64,000 nt of DNA from Streptomyces sp. NBC_00691. GTDB taxonomy: Bacteria; Actinomycetota; Actinomycetes; Streptomycetales; Streptomycetaceae. The position numbers and the translations under genes were made by a program. The stretch lies in contig NZ_CP109007.1 of assembly GCF_036226665.1 (NCBI RefSeq), forward strand, positions 3,946,501-4,010,500, written 5' to 3'. The notes beneath the pieces were generated by a model. That model worked only from the letters and a program-made list of their open reading frames with translations. It did no database searches and was not told the origin of the DNA. Below, in pieces: positions 7,504-15,082 of this stretch; position 1 is the stretch's first letter; every line of letters starts with the position of its first letter.

Positions 7504-8733
7504 TCAGGCGGGCACCACGTCCGCCACCACGCACGCCACGTTGTCGGGGGCGCCCAGGCCCCGCGCCAGCGCGACCAGGGCGTCGGCCGCCTCCTCCGGA
7601 CCGACGCCCGCGGCGAGCGCATGGCGGATGGCCTCGGCCGGCGCGACCGCCGACAGCCCGTCCGTGCACAGCAGATAGCGGTCGCCGGGCCGCGTCTCGT
7701 GCACTCCCAGCTCCGGCTCGGGCGGCACGTCCCCGCCGTCCAGGGCCTTCAGGAGCAGCGCCCGGTCGGGGCGGTCCACCGCCTCGGCCGGGTCGAGCTC
7801 GCCCGCGTCGACGAGGGCCTGGACCACGGTGTGGTCGCGGGTGAGGCGTACGAGCGAGCCGTCCCGCAGCAGGTACGCGCGCGAGTCGCCCACGTGAGCC
7901 AGGGCCAGACGGCCGCCCGTCCACACGGCCGCGGTCAGGGTCGTGCCCGACCCGTCCAACCCGGAGACCGCGCCGTCGGCCGTGCGCACCGCGTCCTCCA
8001 GGGCGTTGAGCACGTCCCCGGCCCGCGCCGAGGGAGCCGGTGGCGGTACGGCCTCCAGGGCTCCGACGGCGGCCAGCGCGGCCCGCCCGCCCTCGGGTCC
8101 GTACCCGTCGGCGACGGCCAGCAGGTGCGGGTCCGCGTGGGCCGCGTCCTGCTGGGCGGCCCGGACCAGGCCGCGGTCGAGACGGACAGCGGTCCGCAGC
8201 ACGAAGGCGGCCCGGCCCACCGGCCCGCCGACCGCCGAGGCGCGCACGGCACGCGGCGCGCCGGTCGTCCGGTCCCCCGAGCCGTCCGTCATCCCGTCGC
8301 CCGTCCCGTCGCCCATCCCGTAGTCCATCGCCTCGGCCATCTCGTCGCTCATCTCGGTGGGTCCCTTCAGCCGGTCCACCAGGGAGGCCGCCAGGTCCCG
8401 CCGTGCCGCCGTCTCCGACTCGACCCGCGCCCAGTAGCCGCGGATCGCGCGGGCCGCGCCCGACGCGTCCGAAGCGGACAGCGCGCAGACCCGTCCCACC
8501 TCGGCGAGCGGCATGCCGATCCGCCGCAGCCAGGCGATCAGCCGGGCCCGTTCGAGCTGTTCCACCGCGTAGTGGCGGTAGCCGGTGAACGGGTCGACGC
8601 GGGCGGGCGGCAGCAGGCCCAACTCGTCGTAGCGGCGCAGCGCCCTGGCGGAGAGCCGGGAGGCACGGGCGAAGTCCCCGATGGTCAGCATCGGCCCGGA
8701 CACGGGCGCAGGCATGGGCTCTTCGTCGCGCAC
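7504..8733 (-). CDS. MerR-family regulator fused to a PP2C-type phosphatase domain
   Basis: A 409-aa fusion. Residues about 15-85 form a MerR winged helix (LTIGDFARASRLSARALRRYDELGLL, then PFTGYRHY), followed by a coiled dimerisation helix. A Gly/Asp-rich linker (about 130-155) leads to a PP2C-like domain with VADGYG, HVGDSRAYLL, LCTDGLS and GAPDNVACVVADV, the positions that bind the two metals. The fusion suggests that signal sensing or dephosphorylation is linked directly to DNA binding. The start is GTG 8733 after AGGAGAA. A MerR-type promoter with a 19-bp spacer lies at 8780-8810, which suggests autoregulation. Whether the phosphatase is active is not shown. Confidence 0.88.
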   Translation of the reverse strand: MRDEEPMPAPVSGPMLTIGDFARASRLSARALRRYDELGLLPPARVDPFTGYRHYAVEQLERARLIAWLRRIGMPLAEVGRVCALSASDASGAARAIRGYWARVESETAARRDLAASLVDRLKGPTEMSDEMAEAMDYGMGDGTGDGMTDGSGDRTTGAPRAVRASAVGGPVGRAAFVLRTAVRLDRGLVRAAQQDAAHADPHLLAVADGYGPEGGRAALAAVGALEAVPPPAPSARAGDVLNALEDAVRTADGAVSGLDGSGTTLTAAVWTGGRLALAHVGDSRAYLLRDGSLVRLTRDHTVVQALVDAGELDPAEAVDRPDRALLLKALDGGDVPPEPELGVHETRPGDRYLLCTDGLSAVAPAEAIRHALAAGVGPEEAADALVALARGLGAPDNVACVVADVVPA

Positions 8734-8779
8734 GACTCGATTCTCCTCCCTGTGCCGGGCCTTCCGCCCGGCACGCCCG

Positions 8780-8810
8780 ATGCTGGGCCTTCCCCACGGG
8801 GGAAGGTCAA
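8780..8810 (-). promoter_or_regulatory. MerR-type promoter with a 19-bp spacer and dyad operator
   Basis: Read on the minus strand, TTGACC (8805-8810) and CAGCAT (8780-8785) are separated by exactly 19 bases, the over-long spacer characteristic of MerR-activated promoters. The spacer holds a dyad, CCTTCCCC-CGT-GGGGAAGG. It points at the MerR-PP2C gene, with its start about 47 bases downstream of the -10. Confidence 0.75.
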
Positions 8811-8864
8811 CCGCGCGACGGCATACACCGTGCGCCCGGCCGCCGCCCGGCGCATGATGCCCTC

Positions 8865-9236
8865 ATGGACATCAGACTCGAACTGATCGGCGTGCCCGTC
8901 ACCGACATCGACCGGGCCAAGGACTTCTACGAGCGCGTGGGCTTCCACGCCGATCACGACATCCCGGTCAGCGACGACATCCGCTTCGTCCAGATGACCC
9001 CGCCCGGCTCGGCCTGCTCGATCGCCTTCGGCAAGGGGATCACGGAGATGCCCCCCGGCTCCCTGGACAACATGCAGGTCGTCGTCACCGACATCGAGGA
9101 GGCCCACCGCGACCTCACCGGCCGCGGGATCGAGGTCAGCGCGATCGACGACCAGCCCTGGGGCTCCTTCGTGTACTTCGCCGACCCGGACGGGAACCGC
9201 TGGGCGGTGCAGCAGACCACTCCGCGCGGGAAGTAG
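8865..9236 (+). CDS. VOC (glyoxalase/bleomycin-resistance fold) family protein
   Basis: A 123-aa single-module vicinal-oxygen-chelate protein. Two beta-alpha-beta-beta-beta halves are visible: GVPVTDIDRAKDFYERVGF at about 9-27, and MQVVVTDIEEAHRDLTGRGI further on, ending in the family's YFADPDGNRWAVQQ. Such proteins bind a divalent metal and act as dioxygenases, isomerases or drug-binding proteins; the substrate here cannot be told. It is divergent from the MerR-PP2C gene, with the MerR operator between, so it could be a target of that regulator. Confidence 0.88.
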   Translation: MDIRLELIGVPVTDIDRAKDFYERVGFHADHDIPVSDDIRFVQMTPPGSACSIAFGKGITEMPPGSLDNMQVVVTDIEEAHRDLTGRGIEVSAIDDQPWGSFVYFADPDGNRWAVQQTTPRGK

Positions 9237-9438
9237 CCGTTCCTCGCCGGCGCCAGACGGGTCACCGGGCTGTCCAGCAGGGCGACCCCCGCGGGGCCGG
9301 ACGCACACCCGCCGCACAGCGCGCCGCGCTCCGTCCCGGGGAGGCGTCCCGTACGACGACGCCGTCTCCCCCGTCCGGCGGAGGCGGACCGTTCCCCGGG
9401 GCGACGGCCGGGGGCGGCCGCGACGGGACGCTGGATCC

Positions 9439-10014
9439 ATGATGAGAATCAAGGCCCTTCCCGGCGTGCCCCGTTGGGCCGCCCTCGCCGCCCATGCCGT
9501 GCCGCTCGTCACCCTCCCGTCAGGTCTGTGGCGGCTCGCGCTCGTCGCCGGGCTGCCGGTCACCCAGGACGCCGGCCGGGGTGCCATGAGCACGGGCGAG
9601 TCCGTGTACGTCGTCTCCCTCAGCGTCGTGTCCGAGCTGCTCGCCTTCCTCACCCTGGGGCTCGTCCGCTCCTGGGGCGAGGTCTTCCCGCGGTGGATGC
9701 CGTTCCTCGGCGGGCGCCGGGTGAACCCGGCCGCCGCGACCGGCGCGGCCCTCGCCGGGGCGGCGGGGCTGTGCGCGATCGCCGCGTGGGGCGCGTACGC
9801 CGCGTACGCGGGCCTGGGGCCCGGCATCCCCGCCACTCCGGCGCAGGACGCCCTGCTGATCGTCTGCTACGCCCCGCTCCTCGCCTGGCCGGTGCTGCTC
9901 GCGGCCGTGGCGGTCGCCTACCGCCGGCGCCGCCGCGACGGCGGGAGGGGTCCTGCCGGGGGTGGGATCCGTCAGTACGGCGCGGGCCGTCCCCGGGCGT
10001 CCTCGTGGGTGTAG
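9439..10014 (+). CDS. Hypothetical integral membrane protein, about four helices
   Basis: A 191-aa protein with four hydrophobic segments: about 12-35, 55-75, 100-125 and 135-160. It ends in an Arg-rich cytoplasmic tail (YRRRRRDGG). Two adjacent ATGs (9439, 9442) are possible starts, neither with a strong ribosome-binding site. The last 43 bases overlap the end of the convergent gene at 9972-10376, which is unusual but possible. No family is recognised. Confidence 0.7.
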   Translation: MMRIKALPGVPRWAALAAHAVPLVTLPSGLWRLALVAGLPVTQDAGRGAMSTGESVYVVSLSVVSELLAFLTLGLVRSWGEVFPRWMPFLGGRRVNPAAATGAALAGAAGLCAIAAWGAYAAYAGLGPGIPATPAQDALLIVCYAPLLAWPVLLAAVAVAYRRRRRDGGRGPAGGGIRQYGAGRPRASSWV

Positions 10015-10376
10015 AAGAGGTAGTAGGCGGCGGCGCCGTTGAGCGCGCCGAAGGCCAGTCCGAGCCCGCTCGACGACAGGATGCTGGCGCCCGAGAGGCT
10101 GTAGAGGAAGCCTGCCGCGATGCCCGTCAGGGACGCCCAGGCGGCGGCCCGCGCCTCGCGGAACAGGGCGCGTCCGTAGCGCCGGAGGGCGTAGATCCCG
10201 GCGGCGAGCACGATGGCCGAGATCAGGCCGAGCCACAGCTGCCCCAGGGTGGTGGGGCCGCCCTGGCGGGCCACGGTCGCCGCGTAGAGGCCGTACAGGA
10301 CACCGATGATGATCGGGGTGGCCAGGCCATGCGTACTGAACGGCTTCCGGACGGGTATCGCTGCGTGTGCGGCCAT
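9972..10376 (-). CDS. Hypothetical small integral membrane protein
   Basis: A 134-aa product starting at ATG 10374-10376, which is preceded on its strand by AAGGAG at good spacing; the longer open frame upstream is ignored. Four hydrophobic segments are visible, including ATPIIIGVLYGLYAATVA and LWLGLISAIVLAAGIYAL, and a last one around AAYYLFYTHED. It contains no catalytic motif. Its 3' end overlaps the convergent membrane-protein gene by 43 bases. The family is unknown; it is typical of small Streptomyces membrane proteins. Confidence 0.75.
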   Translation of the reverse strand: MAAHAAIPVRKPFSTHGLATPIIIGVLYGLYAATVARQGGPTTLGQLWLGLISAIVLAAGIYALRRYGRALFREARAAAWASLTGIAAGFLYSLSGASILSSSGLGLAFGALNGAAAYYLFYTHEDARGRPAPY

Positions 10377-10503
10377 GGCAGGAGCTCCTTCGTCTCTCGC
10401 CCCCCTGCTGCTTCCCGCACCCTCAAGAGCACACCCGCGCCCGGCACCCCGCAAGTGGATCAGGCGGCGGACCGGGCGAAGCCCCTTGGCCTCTCTCCGG
10501 CCC

Positions 10504-11880
10504 TCAGCCCCTCTCCGGCCCCTCGGCCCCCTCCGCCGCCAGGGCCGCCAGTCGTCCCAGCGCCTCGTCGAGCACCCCTCGCGGCGGGGACGCGAGGCCG
10601 ATCCGGAGGGCGTCCGGCGCCGTCCCCGTACCGTCCCGGCCGCCCACCGCGAAGGCGCTGCCCGGGGTGACCGCCACGCCCGCGCGTGCGGCGGCCGCCG
10701 CCGTGAAGGCCTCCGCACGCCAGGGCGCGGGCAGCTCCCACCAGCAGTAGTACGCGTACGGGGAGGTCCGGACGGCCTGCCCGGCGAGGCGCCGCCGCAC
10801 CAGGGCGTGCCGGGCCCCGGCGTCCGCCCGCTTCGCCGCGACCACCTCGGCGACCGTCCCGTCCGCCGTCCACCGGGTGGCGGCCGCCAGGGCGAGCCCG
10901 CCCGCCGTCCAGGCACCGGAGCGCAGGGCCTGCGCCACCGCCGCCCGGAACCGCCCGGGGACGACGAGGTAGCCGACGGTGAGACCGGGGGCGAGCCGCT
11001 TGGAGAGGCTGTCGACGAGCAGGACCCGCTCGGGGGCGTGCGCCGCGAGCGGCGCGGGCGCGTCCGGGACGAGGAAGGCCCAGGTGGTGTCCTCGACCGC
11101 CGTCAGGTCCATGGTCCGCAGCAGCTCGGCCAGTTCGGCCCGGCGCTCCTCCCCCGCCGTCGAGGAGAGCGGGTTGTGCAGGGTGGGCTGGAGGTAGACG
11201 GCGGCCAGCGGCGCCGCCCGGTGGGCCGCCGCGAGCGCCTCGGGCCGCACCCCCTCCTCGTCGAGGGCGAGCGGGACGAGCCGGATGCCGAGCGTCTCGG
11301 CCACCGCCTTGACCAGGGGATACGTGAGAGCCTCGACGCCCAGTCGACCGCCGGGCGGGACGAGGGCGGAGAGGGCGGCGGCGATGGCCTGCCGGCCGTT
11401 CCCGGCGAAGAGCACGCTCTCGGGGTCGGGTGCCCAGCCCGGCCGGGCGAGCACGGCCGCCGCCGCGTCCCGGGCCTCCGGGGTGCCGGTGGCGGCGGCC
11501 GGCCGCGAAACGGCCCGGGCCAGGACGTCGGACCGGGCGAGGGCCGCGAGGGCCCGGGCCATCAGCTCCGACTGCCCTTCGGCGACCGGGTAGTTGAGCT
11601 GGAGGTCGACGGGCGCGGCACCGGTCGCCTCGGCGAGCGCGGGCCCCGGGAGCGGGGGCGCGGCCCGGACGAAGGTGCCGCGCCCGACCTCCCCGACGAC
11701 GAGGCCGCGCCGGGCGAGTTCGCCGTACACGCGGATGGCCGTCGAGTTCGCGATGGCGTGCCGGCGGGCGAAGACCCGCTGGGGCGGCAGCCGGTCACCG
11801 GGGCGCAGCCGCCCGTCCCGCACGGCGGCCTCGACCCGGTCGGCGATCCTCCGGTACTCCTCCATGCCGCCCCGCCCCAT
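10504..11880 (-). CDS. MocR-type regulator: GntR winged helix fused to aminotransferase-like domain
   Basis: Residues about 5-75 are a GntR DNA-binding domain (AVRDGRLRPGDRLPPQRVFARR, GRGTFV). The rest is a fold-type I aminotransferase-like domain that holds pyridoxal phosphate, with the Schiff-base lysine in LVDSLSKRLAPGLTVGY. Such regulators sense PLP or amino compounds and control vitamin B6 or amine metabolism. Two ATGs, 11880 and 11865, are both acceptable; the longer is shown. It is divergent from an alpha/beta hydrolase across two direct repeats (11895-11928) that fit the known way MocR proteins bind DNA. The effector is unknown. Confidence 0.9.
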   Translation of the reverse strand: MGRGGMEEYRRIADRVEAAVRDGRLRPGDRLPPQRVFARRHAIANSTAIRVYGELARRGLVVGEVGRGTFVRAAPPLPGPALAEATGAAPVDLQLNYPVAEGQSELMARALAALARSDVLARAVSRPAAATGTPEARDAAAAVLARPGWAPDPESVLFAGNGRQAIAAALSALVPPGGRLGVEALTYPLVKAVAETLGIRLVPLALDEEGVRPEALAAAHRAAPLAAVYLQPTLHNPLSSTAGEERRAELAELLRTMDLTAVEDTTWAFLVPDAPAPLAAHAPERVLLVDSLSKRLAPGLTVGYLVVPGRFRAAVAQALRSGAWTAGGLALAAATRWTADGTVAEVVAAKRADAGARHALVRRRLAGQAVRTSPYAYYCWWELPAPWRAEAFTAAAAARAGVAVTPGSAFAVGGRDGTGTAPDALRIGLASPPRGVLDEALGRLAALAAEGAEGPERG

Positions 11881-11894
11881 CCGTCCCCGAACCG

Positions 11895-11928
11895 ATTGCA
11901 CCGAGAGCAAAGATCTTATTGCACCGAG
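11895..11928. promoter_or_regulatory. Direct-repeat operator for the MocR regulator
   Basis: ATTGCACCGAG occurs at 11895-11905 and again, identically, at 11918-11928. The 23-bp spacing places both on nearly the same DNA face. It sits in the 74-bp gap between the divergent MocR and hydrolase genes. MocR/PdxR proteins are known to bind paired direct repeats, so this is a good operator candidate. Confidence 0.7.
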
Positions 11929-11954
11929 TGATCGGCGGTGCCTAGCCTGCGGAC

Positions 11955-12776
11955 ATGCCCGTCATCCAGACCCCCGCCACCGAGGTCCACTACGAGGACA
12001 GGGGCGAGGGCCCCGCCCTCCTCCTCGTCCACGGCCACCCCTTCGACCACACCATGTGGCGGCCCCAGATCGAGCGCTTCTCGCGCACGCACCGGGTCGT
12101 CGCCCCGGACCTGCGCGGCTACGGCGCGACACCCCTCGGTACCGCCGGACCCGACGGACAGCGGGCGGTGACGGGCCTCGACGACTTCGCCGAGGACCTG
12201 ATCGCCCTCCTCGACGTCCTCCACATCGACACCTGTGTCCTCGCCGGCCTCTCCATGGGCGGCCAGATCGCCATGGAACTCGTCCGCCGCCACCCGGAAC
12301 GCGTCCGGGGCCTCGTCCTCGCCGACACCTTCCCCGCCGCCGAGACGGCCGAGGGCAAGGCCGCGAGGAACGCCATGGCCGACCGTCTGCTCGCCGGCGG
12401 CGCCGAGGCGATGCGCGCGTACGCCGACGAGGTGCTGGACCGGATGGTGGCCCCGTACAACACCCATGCCGCCCCGCACGTGCACCGCATGATGTGCGCG
12501 ACCGACCCGGCCGGCGCGGCGGCCGCGCTGCGCGGCAGGGCCGAGCGCCCGGACTACCGGAAGACGCTCACGACGGTCCCGTACCCCGCGCTCGTCGTGG
12601 TCGGCCGGGACGACTCGTACACCCCGGTCGCGGACGCGGAGGAGATGCACGCGCTCCTCCCCGGGTCCACGCTCGCCGTGATCGAGGGGGCCGCGCACCT
12701 GCCGAACCTGGAGCGCCCCGACGCCTTCGACGCCGTACTGGAGACCTACCTCCGCTCACTCGTACGGCCCAACTGA
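11955..12776 (+). CDS. Alpha/beta-fold hydrolase
   Basis: A 273-aa soluble hydrolase of the epoxide-hydrolase/haloperoxidase type. It has the oxyanion motif LLVHGHPFDHTMW at about 23-35, the nucleophile elbow GLSMGG (Ser near residue 99), a likely catalytic Asp in VGRDDSYTP, and His in EGAAHLPNLE near the C-terminus, so the triad is complete. It is divergent from the MocR regulator and shares its operator region, so it is probably under that control. The substrate is unknown; the catalytic Ser rules out an Asp-type epoxide hydrolase. Confidence 0.9.
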   Translation: MPVIQTPATEVHYEDRGEGPALLLVHGHPFDHTMWRPQIERFSRTHRVVAPDLRGYGATPLGTAGPDGQRAVTGLDDFAEDLIALLDVLHIDTCVLAGLSMGGQIAMELVRRHPERVRGLVLADTFPAAETAEGKAARNAMADRLLAGGAEAMRAYADEVLDRMVAPYNTHAAPHVHRMMCATDPAGAAAALRGRAERPDYRKTLTTVPYPALVVVGRDDSYTPVADAEEMHALLPGSTLAVIEGAAHLPNLERPDAFDAVLETYLRSLVRPN

Positions 12777-12813
12777 ACGTTCGGAACGGAACGAACGCTC
12801 CGACGATGGGTCC

Positions 12814-13245
12814 ATGAGCCAGAACACGGCACCACCCCGCAGGCCCACGTCCTCCTCCGCCGCCTGGGCGAGCGGCGGCACGCTCTTCGCGGGCGTCCTC
12901 ATGCTCGTCACCGGCTTCATGGACGTCTTCCAGGGCATCGCAGGCATCGCCGAGGACGACGTCTACACACGCGTCGGCGACTACGTCTTCAAGTTCGACC
13001 TCACCACCTGGGGCTGGATCCACCTGATCCTCGGCGTCGTGGTCGCGATCGCCGGCTTCGGGATCCTCAAGGGAGCGGAGTGGGGCCGGGTCGCCGGTAT
13101 CGCGCTCGCGTCCCTGAACATCCTGTTCCAGTTCATGTTCCTGCCGTACCAGCCGTGGTGGGCGCTCTTCTCGATGGCCATCTCGGTCTTCGTCATCTGG
13201 GCGCTGGCGACGGACGACGCGTACGGCCGGGAAGAGAAGTTCTGA
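12814..13245 (+). CDS. DUF7144-type four-helix membrane protein
   Basis: A 143-aa integral membrane protein with four hydrophobic segments and the family's characteristic pattern: a Gly/Ala start, GFMDVFQGIAGI at the first helix, TTWGWIHLILGVVVAIAGF at the second, EWGRVAGIALASLN at the third, and YQPWWALFSMAISVFVIWAL at the last. The function of the family is not known to me. It is followed after 11 bases by a lipoprotein gene in the same direction. Confidence 0.82.
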   Translation: MSQNTAPPRRPTSSSAAWASGGTLFAGVLMLVTGFMDVFQGIAGIAEDDVYTRVGDYVFKFDLTTWGWIHLILGVVVAIAGFGILKGAEWGRVAGIALASLNILFQFMFLPYQPWWALFSMAISVFVIWALATDDAYGREEKF

Positions 13246-13256
13246 GGGGGCGGACG

Positions 13257-13694
13257 ATGAGACGCATCACGGCGACGGCCCTGTCCCTGGCCGCCACCAC
13301 CGCGCTCTGCCTCACGGCCACCGGGTGCGACACCGTCACGGAGAAGGCGGGCGACATCGTCTCCACCGCCACGGCGGCCGTCGCCTCGGCCGCCGAGGAG
13401 AAGATGAACGAGGTCAAGGACGGGGTGAAGGCCACCGGCGACGTGAAGGCCGGGCCGACCAGCACCGACGGGGACCGGACGGTCGCCGAGATCACCGCGG
13501 CCAACCCGAAGGACGCCGCCGCCGACTACACGGTCATGGTCACCTTCCGGGACGCGGACGGGAACTTCCTCGACTCGGTCGTCCTGAACATCGACGGAGT
13601 GGAACCCGGGCAGTCCAAGACCGGTACGGCACGCAGCAATCGGACGCTCTCGGGCGAACCGACGGCGGAGATCGCGCAGGCCCTGCGACACTGA
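13257..13694 (+). CDS. Lipoprotein with an FxLYD-like domain
   Basis: A 145-aa exported lipoprotein: the signal peptide of about 23 residues ends in a lipobox LTATGC, with Cys24 as the lipid-modified residue. After an Ala/Lys helical stretch (about 28-62), the C-terminal half (YTVMVTFRDADGNFLDSV and the following strands) fits the small beta FxLYD domain found in Streptomyces envelope proteins. ATG 13257 follows AGGGGGCGG. It lies between the DUF7144 gene and the exonuclease-fold gene, probably in one operon. Confidence 0.8.
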   Translation: MRRITATALSLAATTALCLTATGCDTVTEKAGDIVSTATAAVASAAEEKMNEVKDGVKATGDVKAGPTSTDGDRTVAEITAANPKDAAADYTVMVTFRDADGNFLDSVVLNIDGVEPGQSKTGTARSNRTLSGEPTAEIAQALRH

Positions 13695-13698
13695 CGGG

Positions 13699-14772
13699 GT
13701 GGACCGAGTCCAGACCGCGCAGACCGTACAGACCGCAGAGCACGGGGAGACGGCGGAACCCGTGAACAGCAGCCCCGCCGAAGCGACTCCCGGGCCGGCC
13801 CCCGAGTCGCCGCCCCTCCGGCCCAGGCACCGCTTCACGGCCTGGGCCGCGGGGCTGCTCCTGGTGGTACCGGCCCTCGTCGCGGCCTGCCGCGCCCTCG
13901 ACACGGACGCGATGACCCCGGTCCCCCAACTCCTCTCGGCCCTCCCCTGGCTGACGGTCCCCGCGGCCCTCGCCCTGCTCCTCGCCGCCGCGGCCCGGCG
14001 CCGGGTCCTGACCTTCGTGTCGGTCCTGGTCCTGGGCGCGACCGCCTGGAGCGCCGTGCCGTACATGCCGCAGACCGTCATCTCGTACGGGCTGCCGCTG
14101 GCGCGGGTGAAGGTCATCGCGTCGAACGTCGAATTCGGCGAGGGCACGGGGTCGTTGATCGAGGTGGTGCGGCGGGAAAGCCCCCAGCTCGTTTTCGTGT
14201 CGGAATGCGACCGCGCCTGCCGGTCGGCCCTCACGCAGACCTTCGCCGACGCCCTGCCGCACTACGCCGCCGTCGAGGAGGAGGGCTCGGCCGGCTCGAT
14301 CGTGCTCAGCGCGTACCCGCTGCGCGACTGGCGGATGATCCCGGCGGCCATGGGCATGCCGGGCGCCACGGCGGACATCGCGGGCGTGCCGGTACAGCTC
14401 CAGCTGGCGCACCCGCTGCCGCCGGTGCCGGGACAGGTGTCCCGGTGGAAGCGGGAACTGGGGCGGGTGAAGGAGGCCGTCGCGGCGCGGCCCACCGGGC
14501 CGATGCTCGTCGCGGGCGACTTCAACGCCTCGCAGGACCACGCGGCGTTCCGCGCGATCCTCGCGGCGGGCGGGCTCCAGGACGCGGCGCGCCGGGCGGA
14601 CGAGAGCCGCCGGCCGACCTGGCCGACGGAAGGCCCCCCGCTGCCGCCGTTCGTCCAGATCGACCACGTCCTGGTGCGGGACTTCAGCGTCCGCGAGGTC
14701 CGCTTCCTCGACATCCCCGGCTCCGACCACCGGGCGGTGCTCGCGGATCTCGACCTGCGCGGGCCGCGCTGA
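13699..14772 (+). CDS. Membrane-anchored endonuclease/exonuclease/phosphatase-family protein
   Basis: A 357-aa protein with three hydrophobic helices near the N-terminus (about 45-65, 78-98, 103-123), followed by an EEP domain facing outward. The domain shows KVIASNVEFGEG, a metal-binding Glu in VFVSECD, GDFNASQDH and a final GSDHRAVLADL, which are the metal and catalytic residues of the family. GTG 13699 follows four bases after the lipoprotein stop; a second GTG at 13762 would remove a disordered leader. Substrates could be nucleic acid, lipid or sugar phosphate. Confidence 0.85.
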   Translation: MDRVQTAQTVQTAEHGETAEPVNSSPAEATPGPAPESPPLRPRHRFTAWAAGLLLVVPALVAACRALDTDAMTPVPQLLSALPWLTVPAALALLLAAAARRRVLTFVSVLVLGATAWSAVPYMPQTVISYGLPLARVKVIASNVEFGEGTGSLIEVVRRESPQLVFVSECDRACRSALTQTFADALPHYAAVEEEGSAGSIVLSAYPLRDWRMIPAAMGMPGATADIAGVPVQLQLAHPLPPVPGQVSRWKRELGRVKEAVAARPTGPMLVAGDFNASQDHAAFRAILAAGGLQDAARRADESRRPTWPTEGPPLPPFVQIDHVLVRDFSVREVRFLDIPGSDHRAVLADLDLRGPR

Positions 14773-14790
14773 TCGGCGACGCTGGAGGAC

Positions 14791-15027
14791 ATGGAGAACG
14801 AGGAGATCCTGGACGACATCGGCGCCCTCGTCGAGGAGGAGCGCGCCCTACGGCAGCGCGTGGGTGGCCTCCTCCCGGAGGAACGCGCCCGGCTGTCGGA
14901 ACTGGAGGTCCGGCTGGACCAGTGCTGGGACCTGCTGCGGCAGCGGAGAGCGAAGGCGGAATTCGGCGAGGACCCGGACACGGCGACCCTCCGCCCGGCC
15001 ACCGAGGTCGAGTCCTACCGCAACTGA
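14791..15027 (+). CDS. DUF2630 family small protein
   Basis: A 78-aa acidic protein, MENEEILDDIGALVEEERAL, with a helical hairpin and a C-terminal RPATEVESYRN ending that matches the actinobacterial DUF2630 family as I recall it. It has no signal peptide. It lies 18 bases downstream of the exonuclease-fold gene and 55 bases upstream of the FUSC transporter. The function is unknown. Confidence 0.82.
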   Translation: MENEEILDDIGALVEEERALRQRVGGLLPEERARLSELEVRLDQCWDLLRQRRAKAEFGEDPDTATLRPATEVESYRN

Positions 15028-15082
15028 CCGCCGGGGCGGCTCCGCGCGTAGGGGGCACGGGCCGGGACAGTACGTTGGGGGC

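Noticed and set aside
5237..8797. A 1186-codon open frame on the minus strand
   Set aside because: It runs antisense through the monooxygenase, FMN reductase and UspA genes, and shadows the MerR-PP2C gene, with low-complexity Arg/Gly composition typical of GC-rich shadow frames.
9262..9495. 77-aa minus-strand frame between the VOC and membrane-protein genes
   Set aside because: Gly/Pro/Arg-rich composition, overlap with the next gene, and no ribosome-binding site or family resemblance.
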